Origin: Stenogyne calaminthoides
Lineage: Eukaryota; Streptophyta; Magnoliopsida; Lamiales; Lamiaceae
Direction: 5' to 3'
DNA length: 64,000 nt
Assembly: GCA_037126765.1 (NCBI GenBank)
Contig: JBBCBC010000049.1
Location: 434,001 to 498,000 of the forward strand
Position 1 is the stretch's first letter; every line of letters begins with the position of its first letter. Below, one piece after another: positions 23,285-32,795 of this stretch. The notes under the pieces were generated by a model that saw only the letters and a program-made list of their open reading frames with translations, was not told the origin of the DNA and searched no databases. Position numbers and translations under genes: made by a program.

Positions 23285-24332
23285 AACAGCAAGTGAGTCT
23301 CACACGTGTATGGGGGGAATACACGTGTTCAGTGATTTTTAAAACTTTTCTTTCACTGAGGTCAGATGGGTCAGGTTATCCTGATGATTTTGCCCTGAGA
23401 AGCACGGATTGCCCTGAGTCAAAGTCTACTGAGACAATGATCCTGAGCTGCTTTCAGAAGCTTCAGATTAGCCCAACTGAGCCTGAGTTTATCAGAGATC
23501 CTGAGGAGCTTGGATCAGATAATTATCTTACTGAACCCTCAATGGAGTTAGTTCAGTTTGGTAAATATCTGTTCTAGTTACTCAAGTGTGCGGAATGGTT
23601 GGCCCTAAGTTTATACTCGTTTTAGCTTTGCTGAAAATCTTCACTTTAATAAAACAGTGATTAAGGTTGTGATCAATTTTATGCAAGTTCAGTGGATTGA
23701 TTCCAACTGAATATCAGTGAACTATGCTTTCAGTGAAAGACATGCAACAGATAATAATGCAGTACAGAAAGCAAAACAACATAGCAATTATAGTGGTTCA
23801 GAGACTCAAGCTCCTACGTCCACTCTCTCTGATCTTCAGAGAAATTCCTTAACCACTTCCTAAGCTTTCTGGCTAACTCACTGTAGCTTACTCACTTTTC
23901 TATCTTGAGTTTTCTGGCTGACTCACTGCAGCTTACTAACTCAAACACACACAAGTGTTCAGACTACCACAAGTAGCTTACTAACTTCTTCTCTAGAGTT
24001 TTCTGGCTAACTCACTGTAGCTTACTAACTCTTTACAACTCTAACTCACCAACAAAACACACACAAACTACCTTAACAAAGGGTTTGGGTTTTGGGTTCG
24101 TTTCCAACTATGGTGAGATATCCTTTACAATAAGAACTAATGCAAAGGCTAGGATATCTCTTCTAAGCTTTGGATATATCTATCACTCTAGGCTTAGAAT
24201 AGTGAGCTCTTTCCAATGTGAAACACTTGGGAAATTCTAGGGTTTTTTGAGTGCTTCAATTTGCAATAATACGAATGAGCTCTTGAGTTGCTTTGAAATT
24301 TCCCGTGACCTCTCAATGTAAAGGGTCACTGG

Positions 24333-24340
24333 TATTTATA
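24333..24340 (-). promoter_or_regulatory. TATA box in the 5' LTR of copy 1
   Basis: TATAAATA on the minus strand, in the context CTATAAATACCAGTGACC, identical to the partner LTR. Transcription of the element would start a few tens of bases to the left. Confidence 0.65.
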
Positions 24341-24804
24341 GGCAACCTTCACTAAGGTTACTCTTGAAAAACTATCCATTGGAGGAGATAGTATCAAGGG
24401 TTCCCTCTTCTAGTGTTTGATGAACGGTTATATTTAGGGTTTGAATACTCCCTTGCATGTTTTAGGAAATATGCGGTCATGTAGCTAATCACCAATTTTT
24501 GCGATGCGGAACTTAGTACTACTTACATGATTCAGATCCCGTCGCTTCCAAAGGTCGATAAAAAAGCAGTGTTGTCTTCTCTCGATTGGTTCTTGTCTTG
24601 AGTGAATGTAGACAAACAAAACGGCTCTTTTTGGTCAATCTCTCTGAATGAGACAACCTTAAACAACACTTAGACTTAGTTCATTTTGTCTGCATATGAA
24701 TGTTTTGGGCAATATATATTTTTCTGAATATTTGTGTTTTTCTCGGTTTTGTAGTCTTGAGATAGATATTATTCATTGCCTCACGAACATTGAGTTATCT
24801 TGAT

Positions 24805-25160
24805 ATTTAGTATCTTCTTGAGTCTTGATTACTCTTTGGAGTCTTGATATCTTGGGAGTCTTGATGACATCTTGAGTCTTCAATGTCTTGATGACATCTT
24901 TGAGTCTTGATGTCTTGATGTCATCTTTGAGTCTTGATGTCTTGATGACTTATCTTGAGTCTTGATGTCTTCATAACTTCTTGAGTCTTGATGTCTTGAC
25001 AACTTCTTGAGTCTTGATGTCTTGATGACTTATCTTGAGTCTTGATGTCTTTAGATTACTTCTTGAGTCTTGATGTCTTTAGTGACATCTTTGAGTCTTG
25101 ATGTCTTGATTCTTCTTGAGTCTTGGTGTTTTCGATGACATCTTGAGTCTTGATGTCTTC
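24805..25160. repeat. Tandem repeats in the LTR U3 (5' LTR, copy 1)
   Basis: More than ten imperfect units like GAGTCTTGATGTCTTGATGA. The unit count and order differ from the 3' LTR block at 9,815-10,125. The related but decayed blocks in copy 2 are 47,690-47,960 and 59,700-60,000. Confidence 0.8.
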
Positions 25161-25323
25161 AAATCTAACTTTGATCTATATCTGCTTGACTATCATAGTG
25201 CGAGATAAACTTCGAAACAATCTATCTTTGAAACGACTCGATCTATCAAGATTATCTAAACATGTCATACTCAGGGTTTTTGGGATCTAATCAAAACTTC
25301 TTTATTAAATTCATCTCCCAACA

Positions 25324-27288
25324 CTTGTTATTTTGTTTGTGTTGAACGAGATTGAATTGTTGGCACTCTCACTCCTTTGGGGAAACAATCCCCGCAGAGA
25401 AGAAGCCTTTGCTCAAAAGCAAAGGCACCACTTCTCTTTTAAATTGTAGATTCTTTTTAAACCATTGGTGGTCCTCTAAGTTATAACTTGTAATCATCTC
25501 TTTCCAACAATTCTCAAAATCATCTCTCGAAGACAAACCGATAAGCATTTGTTAAATGTTTCTTTGAATGTGTCATCACATTTTAGTTCTGCAAATCTGC
25601 TCACTGCATTTTGTTGGAGGTGCCATAGATAGAGCCTCTGTCTTGTATCAGGGAATACCTGAAAAAGTATAGATACAGTAACACAATATTAACTAAATAG
25701 TAACAACATAGTTGTTACATAGTAACACATATTTTATTAATTGAATTCCTATAACATTTTCTATTGCATTTGAAATTGTTTGATCCTGATCAGTGAATAT
25801 TGTCATTGGACTTTTTCCACCCATTGATTTTTTGAATGCTGTAAATAGCCACTCAAAAGTTTATGTTTTCTCGTCAGATAAGAATGCACAGCCAAACATT
25901 GTGTTCTTCCAATGATGATTTATCCCAACAAATGGTGCACAGATAAGGTTGTATCTATTGGTTATGTATGTTGTATCAAACACCATCACATCATCAAATA
26001 TATCAAAATCCTCTTTCATCATTGAATCTCTCCAAAAAATATTACTCATTCTTCCCTCATTGTTCATTTGAACCCTACAGTAACATGTATGTAAAATCAT
26101 GTGTTAAATAAAACATTCAGTAGTACATATATTATTATACAGTAACACATATGTAGGCATATGGTAACATACCTGTAAAAGAACTGATTCTCTTCATCCT
26201 CTTGGTTTTGTATTAGGTCCATGAAAGTTTTTGCATCTTCTCCTTCCATGTTCTTCATTTTTGTACGATGCACAAAGTTCAAGTGGTCTCTCATTGCATG
26301 CCCTATTTGATCCTCACCCTCGCACTCAATGCTAGATATTTGTATGAATCGGATGGTCTTAAACCAGATGATGTCATTTCTGTGATAGTCATAGCTTTCC
26401 TTTCTTTGATTGCTCTCTCTGAACGATGTAAATGACTCCATTCTCTTCTTGTTAATGGATGATTATGGTATGTTATGTGTTTTACCACCTCATACTGTCC
26501 ATCTTCTGTAATTTTAACTCTCATTTGAGCCTTGCAATCAGTTCTGGTAATTCCACATTTTTTCCTCTTGAATTCTGTAATTTGCTCTTCATTCCTTGTT
26601 CTTTTCATACTAGTACAAGAGCACACAAAAAGTTTGGATATTAATACTTTGTTGCCATATTTAGATAGGATCCCTGTTGATTTTCTAACACTAAATCCCA
26701 CAGCTCGGGTATGCTTACAGTATAGATCATACATCAAGCATATTGTGTCTCTCTTCATCCCAATTAATGAACCACTGTATTCATCAAAATTAGATGTTCC
26801 CCCTTCATTTGTGCACTCTAAATCTGATAAATATGGTTCCTCTGATAGAATGGGTGCATCACCTGTATTATAGTTCACATAGTGACACACATATATGCAT
26901 ATATTAAAGAAATAATTACTTTTAGTAACAAACAACAAACATAACTAATCAAGTAACACAACCTTTTGTTTTCGTAACAAAAACAATAGTCAATGAAGTA
27001 ACACACATTTTCTCATGCAGTAACAAAACTCATACACATATCGTTTATTTCAGTATTATCACATGTTTTTCGAATAGATTTCTTTTTTGCGTCTTTTTTT
27101 AGATCATGTTTTAGGTTTTTAGTAACAATGGGAATGAAGTATGTGTTTTGTTTACCCGGCATCAGATAGATTGTGTTGAATGCCTTCAGATTACTATCAT
27201 ATTCCCATAATTTCCCATGTTTTCTGAATGATTCATTGTTTATCGTCTTTCTTCTGGTGTTTTCTTCGTTATTTTTTATCGGCGGCAT
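25324..27288 (-). pseudogene. N-terminal and core part of a FAR1-type Mutator transposase
   Basis: Minus strand, exons about 27,288-27,040, 26,862-26,173, 26,074-25,756 and 25,658-25,324, with GT...AG borders. Exon 1 starts MPPIKNNEENTRRK. Exon 2 holds the FAR1 DNA-binding domain (YDLYCKHTRAVGFSVRKST, CKAQMRVKI, TYHNHPL). Exon 3 holds the MULE DDE core start (FDIFDDVMVFDTTYITNRYN, APFVGINHHWKN, then TIFTDQDQTISNAI). Exon 4 has RLYLWHLQQNAVSRF and EDHQWF. Such proteins move Mutator-like elements, or act as transcription factors when domesticated. A frameshift in 26,303-26,441 and a TAA at 25,861 break it. The 17-kb copia element enters at 25,324; the rest is at 7,337-8,304. Confidence 0.85.
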
Positions 27289-27526
27289 AAATTTTCTTCT
27301 GTATTTGGTTTGTGTTGCGAGTTTTGGTTGTTAATTGATGAGCAAGGTTTGTTTTTCCCGTTTTCTGTGTGATTCAGGCCCACGACCCGGAAGTTGTAGT
27401 GACCCGTGAGTTTTTTTTCCGGGTCAGCCGGGTTTCTGGGGATCCGCGTGTTTTTTAAATTTTTGTCTTGCTTGTGTGGTATTGCACATAAGATTAGTGT
27501 GCAATATTTCACACAAGACCTACTCT
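27289..27526. other. Upstream region of the FAR1-type gene, with a hairpin
   Basis: It holds GC-richer DNA (CCGGGTCAGCCGGGTTTC) and an imperfect inverted repeat at 27,465-27,519 (GTCTTGCTTGTGTGGTATTGCACA against TGTGCAATATTTCACACAAGAC, 9-base loop). It would be the promoter/5' UTR side of the transposase gene. I see no TATA box I would trust and no Mutator terminal repeat. Confidence 0.4.
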
Positions 27527-28841
27527 ATTTTTTTTCACAAAAATCTCACACCCTTATTTCCCATAAATTTCGAAAATAATAAGTGGGGATTTTCAAGATT
27601 GGATATTTCTTGAATTTATGAGATATTCTTGTACTCCAAATAATACATATCTTTTTCCATAAAATCTTTCCAAGAAAATCTTTTCTTCCTTCTTATTCCC
27701 CTAATTTTCTAAAAATTCAATTAAGGAGGCAAGTGGGAGATTTCTTGAATTTATGGGATAATCTTGTATTCCAAGAATACTTATCTCCTTTCCATAAAAT
27801 CTTTTCAAGAAAATCCTTCTCCCTTTTTTGTTTAATTATTTTGAAAAATGCAAGGAAAAATAACAACAAGATATTTAATTTATTTTATGCACCTTTTATT
27901 TAATGGACTTTAATTGGGCTACTTGAGGGGACTTTAGGAGAATTAAGATGGACTTCCCAATGAGGCTTCTGAATTCCAATATTGAGCCACAATATTATTC
28001 AGTCCATTAATATTAATTAATTGCACTATATAATTAATATCAAGATTATCCATCTCAACCCATATTACGGTAATATGGCTCCTTGTTATTATTTCACGTG
28101 TTTAAGATTATTTTGTCCATTAATTAATTAATTCTTTGAAAAAGTTTTATATTAATTAATATATTTATCCTGGAGTAAGGACAACTCAATATTATTATCC
28201 ATACTTAAAAAATTAATTCCACTTGCAAGATTTGGTATGATAAAGGTTATGAGCCCACCAAGGGGACTAATCATGCAAGACTCTCCAAGCACACGATTCT
28301 CTGTATTAATTTAGCAACTATCATGTAATTAATATTATTGCCCAAGATATAGGTATCAAGACGCAGTTGATTCTCTTTCCAATATAAGTCAAAAAACAAT
28401 AATTACTAATCGCACACAGTCCTTATTAAGTGGCAGAGATTAAGAAATCTACAACCTCTGATGTCTAACTCTTCATCTCATAAATCAGTGCGAATGAGTT
28501 TATCCTCTCTCAGAGGTCCGCTTCGGTAAGATCAAATGCACTAGTGTAAACTCTTGGTCAAGACAAGCCAATCTGAGCCTTACACATCAACTTCTACCAA
28601 TAGACTGTACGGATCTATCTAGGTTGTGAAACACGCACTTGTTTACAAGGGTCTGTTAATGTGATCTTCTGTGATCTTGTATCACCACGTTAACTACAGT
28701 GTAACACGTGTTATTCTATGAACGGTTTGCAATAAATATATATAACATTCAATCATATTTAAAATAACAGTGATAAATAATTTATTTCAGTTTACATAGG
28801 TTATACAAAGTAAAAGCATACTTTCACGTATAACCCCAACA
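27527..28841. mobile_element. Truncated LTR of the Tork-like copia family
   Basis: It aligns with 36,703-38,039: shared TTTCACAAAAATCTCACACC start, AAGATTGGAT block, TTGAATTTATGAGATATTCT, the TAATTAATATCAAGA block and the end GTATAACCCCAACA. The first roughly 600 bp of the LTR are missing, so it is a fragment. It lies between the FAR1-type gene and the LINE. Confidence 0.85.
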
Positions 28842-28869
28842 AAAACTTGAAAACAAAAATGTCTCAGGC

Positions 28870-31143
28870 TACACATTACAGAATTTAGATAGAGAGATGA
28901 TTGGGATTATTTCGCCAATTCACAAAAGAGATCTCCCTTGCTTGCAATTTTTTTGTCGTAATCCATGACCAAGTCCTTGCAACAATTTCATTGGATATAT
29001 TTGTTATATCCAATTCTTTGCCTTCGAACACGCATTCATTCCTTTTTTCCAAATTGTCCAAACAACACCAATCCAAATAGACGAAACAATGTTACCTTTT
29101 CGTAAAGATCCAAACATAGCACATGTTGAAGAAAACTGATGTAGGGATCTTCATGTGGTACCATATTCACTTGAGTCCATTTGTATATGTTGCTCCAAAT
29201 TTGTGATGCCACTTTGCATGTGAAGAAAAGATGAGAGGTTGTTTCTCCCTCTTTTCCACATAGAGGACATGACACATGTCCATTTTCCGTGATGATATTT
29301 TTTTTTCTCCAATTATCTCTCATTGGTAGCCTTTGCTTGAGAATCTTTAATACAATTGCTTGCGCTCTCTTTGGTGTTGAGCTACCCCATAGATGCTTAA
29401 ATGCTTTCCTCCTTCATTGCTTTGTTTTCGGTGCTGATTTTTTTGACAGATTTTTGTATGACCGGTTGGTAGAGGAAATTCCATTTGGTGAACCATTCCA
29501 ACTCCAAATGTCTTCTTTCGTTCGATCAAGTTTGTACCTGTTAACACAATGTAGCAGATTATTAAGAGATGCTTTCTCACTAACTCTCAATCTTCTTTTC
29601 CACCTCAAATTCCACTCCCACTCCTCCCTGTCCCACCTTCCCATCTCACCAAATTTTCCTTCTTGATTCTCACTATTCCTGAAAAATCTATTGAACCTCA
29701 CTCTCAAAGCCTCCACCCCACCCACACATCCTGCCAAAACTGAGTTTGATCCCCCTTGCCTACAATTCTTTTTAATTTTGAAGCCATCCTAACTCGCTCT
29801 TTATTCATATATAACTCACTTATATCATTCCACCTCCTCGAAACTTTTACACCCCACCTACTCCCTCGTCTCACCCCCGCTCCCTCCCCTCTACTCAAGC
29901 TAACATAAAACCCCCCATATCTTGATTTCACCACCCTCGCCTATAATCTATTTGGTTCATTCACAAATCTCCAAACCCATTTACTAACAAGAGCACAATT
30001 AAACCTCCCCACATCTTTGATTCCTAGACCACCCGACTCTTTTTCTTTACACCTCCCCCCATCCTACCCAAGGAGTTTTATTTTGAGACTCACAACTCCC
30101 CGTAAGAATTCTCTCTGAATTTGGATAATCCCCTTAATTATATTTTTTGGGATACGAGAAAAGGATAAACTATATAACGGGATTGCAGATTAAACCGCTT
30201 GGATTAGGGTGATTCTCCCCCCAAATGAGATGTGTTTACCGCTCTATTTCGCCAACCTCTTCCGAATTTTGTCCAAAAGAATTCTCCATGACTCCTCCTT
30301 TTTATGGTTGACACCGACATTCATACAGAGGTAATAGAATGGTGGCCTACCAACTTCACATCCAAAAATATGACACATATCTTCTAAATTATTGATGTCC
30401 ACATTCACACCCCACAAACAACATTTATGAAAATTGACTTTCAGCCCCGACACGAGTTCGAACAACCTCAGAATGTGTTTAATAGAACGTATGTTGCTGA
30501 TTTTACCTGGGCATGAGAAGATGGTATCATCCGCATACTGTAAATGAGACACTTTTACCTTATCTTTTCCCAGCTCGGATGGTTCAAGGATTTCGAGTTC
30601 CACCGCTCTAGAGATAGGAACAAGAACGGTGAGAGGGTCATCTTGTCGGAGTCCCCATTCTAGCTTGAATTCTTTGGTTGGGCATCCATTAACAAGTACT
30701 GGAGAGGATGCCGTTGACACACATTCTTTCATCCATTTTCTCCACTTCGGACTGAAATTCATCTTTGTCATCATTTCTTCTAGGAAGCTCCAATCAATAG
30801 AATCATATGCCTTCCCGAAGTCCACCTTGAATAATATTCTTTGGAGTTTTTTCTTCTTTGCTTCATCAACCATTTCGTTAAGAACTACAATCCCATCAAG
30901 GATTTATCTCCCTCCCACAAAGGCTGACTGATTTTCGGAGATAATTTGATCCAAAACTTTGCTAAGTCTTATTGCCAAAATCTTAGCAACAACTTTGTAC
31001 AAACTGCCTATCAATGAAATAGGACGGAATTCGTTGAGGGTTTGGGCTTGATCATTTTTAGGGATCAAGACAATGAAAGACGAATTCATTCCTTTTGCGA
31101 GCTTGCCATTCACGTAGAACTCTTCCTTGAACCATTTCATACC
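28870..31143 (-). pseudogene. LINE retrotransposon, 5'-truncated
   Basis: Minus-strand non-LTR reverse transcriptase. From the 5' side: LIPKNDQAQTLNEFRPISLI and KILAIRLSKVL (31,140-30,907); DFGKAYDSIDW with a catalytic Asp; GLRQDDPLT (usually GLRQGDPLS); QYADDTIF with the catalytic Asp pair (30,873-30,244). Downstream are fragments of the LINE linker (29,934-29,414) and the zinc-binding C-terminus CPLCGKEGETTSHLFFTC (29,323-29,036). One TAA at 30,904, probably from CAA, separates the first two frames, and more breaks follow. The AP-type endonuclease expected upstream is absent; sequence beyond 31,143 is AT-rich and noncoding. Such elements copy their RNA into a nicked target, which commonly leaves 5' truncation. 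No poly(A) tail or target duplication is visible, probably because of the adjoining LTR. Confidence 0.92.
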
Positions 31144-32490
31144 TTATCTAAGAAAATTATTTAATATTAATAAATATCGGTATGAAATGATATAATTATC
31201 CTTTTATTTAATAGCATTAAGTATTGGAAACATAAAAAATGGAAAGTAGGGTAAATCATATAATTAATATATTTAACAAAATTAATACAGTAATAGAACT
31301 GAAATGCCATTGTCAAATTCTTCAAAGTAATAGCAAAAATTACAATTAATTTTTAATAAAAATTCTTTTTCTGAAAAAAATATAAAATGGAGTGCAGAGA
31401 ATATTATTTAGATGACATAATCGAGAAATTTGGGTGGATGATATCATGATGCTGATATAAAATGGAGTGTAGAGGACTAGTTGGGTTTTGGGCATGTGGT
31501 CCAGTTTGGCCCAAATTGCGTTTTATGTTTGCAGTCCAATTTACAAATATATATTTATTTATATTAACACGCATATAAATAAAAAATACATGGCTCTTCT
31601 CACGTAAAACTTGTTTCGTAGATGAAAACTTATACAACTAAACTTATAAAGTTATATTATTACTTTTATGAATTAGTACCTATAGCATTTAATATTATGA
31701 TTTCAGTTTATAAGTATAATGATTTTAGTTGATAAGTGTAGTGGTATTAGTTTGCAAAATACAAGTGGTATAAATTTTATACTATGAACAAGTTTCACCG
31801 AAGACATACGGCATAAAAATATATATGTGGAAGATCTATTAACAAATTCTATAAAAAAAAATTACGAGCCGTCATTAATTTGATGATCGAGCTCAAATGG
31901 ACCTTAAACGGAACGGATCATTCATTGTCCTTTTCAATGTATCTAATTTGTAAGGTGTTGTATCATAAGGTGCACGACAATTCAAGTACATTTTTAAAAT
32001 ATATAATTTATTTTCATTGACATAAATCAGATGTTTCAAAAAACGATTTGAGGTGAATAGTCAAGACCTATTACACAAGAGATCTGTTCAATAATTTTTT
32101 TCAAATATGTAAGCAAGTCATAGTCAACCCTCACTCTTTTAAGAATGAAATTGTTTTTGTTAAAAAAAATTATAGTTAATATTAAAAATTTTGTAGCCAA
32201 TTATTTATTTTCTTGTAGTGTTTGCTGACATGACAAATGATGTGGAGTTTTTTGCACTGTTGGTAAGCAATATGACCCTCCTCCCAATTCGTTACATGAA
32301 TAATTTCCGGCGATCTTACAATTTTTTTTTTTCAAAAAAGACCAAACTTAAATATAAAGGATTAAAATTTAATGGTGGACTAAAATTGAGATATAACAAA
32401 CTAAAACTGGATTTACTTAGAATTACATGACCAAAATTGATATTTCCCCCTTCAAGTGCAAGATAGGGCCTTTGTACATAAGTGGAGTAA
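31144..32490. other. AT-rich intergenic DNA
   Basis: No credible coding region. It contains a MITE-like palindromic repeat (31,603-31,799) and, at 32,208-32,220, TTTTCTTGTAGTG, the 3' terminus expected of a CACTA-type element. The preceding TTTTGTAGCCAATT resembles the 3' end of the CACTA MITE at 35,334. No matching left end is seen. Confidence 0.4.
31603..31799. repeat. AT-rich palindromic repeat, copy 1 of 3
   Basis: Imperfect terminal inverted repeat: GTAAAACTTGTTTCGTAGAT on the left, and GGTGAAACTTGTTCATAGTA as the reverse complement of the right end. Related copies lie at about 40,530-40,655 and 45,522-45,715, with shared TTTATAAGT and GTTGATAAGTGTA blocks. Probably a noncoding MITE family; superfamily unknown. 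Confidence 0.55.
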
Positions 32491-32795
32491 TGCCCCAAAG
32501 ACATAGTTAAATGGTAAACTAGCGGTGATGTAAGATATATCTCCCAGCAATGTAGATTTGAATCTCGTGTGAAATAAATTTCTATTAAAATATTATGGAG
32601 ATTTGTCCAAGGTCTCGTTTCTCCCTTATAAGAAAAGAAGAATAATCCCCCATAGGCATAACCAAGTGATAAGCCTTGTGGTGATGTGGGGAGATTCCCC
32701 GACAACGCAGGTTCGAACTCTGCGTGGGACAAAATTTCTATCAAAAATAATATGAGGGTTTATCCGGAGATTAAATCTTGTTTTCTCTCCCATGT
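32491..32795 (+). mobile_element. tRNA-derived SINE, two tandem units
   Basis: Two related units, about 32,491-32,638 and 32,645-32,795. Unit 2 carries an A-box-like AACCAAGTGATAAG (32,660-32,673) and a clear B box GGTTCGAACTC (32,710-32,720), the internal RNA polymerase III promoter of tRNA-derived SINEs. Unit 1 has the decayed B box AGATTTGAATC (32,554-32,564). Both share GGTGATGT(G/A), GA-rich blocks, AAATTTCTAT and the end GTTT(T)CTC. It is not a tRNA gene: no cloverleaf can be drawn. The unit junction AAGAAAAGAAGAATAA may be the old tail of unit 1. Confidence 0.7.

Larger units (their letters stand above)
8305..25323 (-). mobile_element. SIRE/Maximus-like Ty1/copia retrotransposon, copy 1, with nested solo LTRs
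   Basis: A 17,019-bp element with ends TGTTGG...CCAACA, flanked by a perfect 5-bp duplication CTTGT (8,300-8,304 and 25,324-25,328). All coding signals are on the minus strand: 5' LTR on the right, then gag, protease, integrase, reverse transcriptase, RNase H, an extra ORF and the 3' LTR on the left. Integrase before RT defines Ty1/copia. LTRs of about 2 kb, great length and an extra ORF after pol fit the SIRE/Maximus lineage. Subtracting the two nested solo LTRs leaves about 13.7 kb, close to the 14.1 kb of copy 2. It lacks a primer-binding site and the gag N-terminus. Confidence 0.95.
23289..25323 (-). repeat. 5' LTR of copia copy 1, inner end clipped
   Basis: About 2,035 bp, the partner of 8,305-10,301. 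The outer end CCAACA at 25,323 is intact. The inner end lacks roughly the first dozen bases (TGTTGGTCCCGG) and the adjacent primer-binding site, because one deletion joins gag to the LTR. It contains U3 tandem repeats (24,805-25,160) and a TATA box (24,333-24,340). Confidence 0.93.

Noticed and set aside
32208..32220. Complete second CACTA element ending at 32,220
   Set aside because: Only the right terminus TTTTCTTGTAGTG is seen; no matching CACTA left end or duplication could be found.
32660..32720. tRNA gene
   Set aside because: A-box-like and B-box sequences are present, but no cloverleaf or acceptor stem forms; it fits a SINE.
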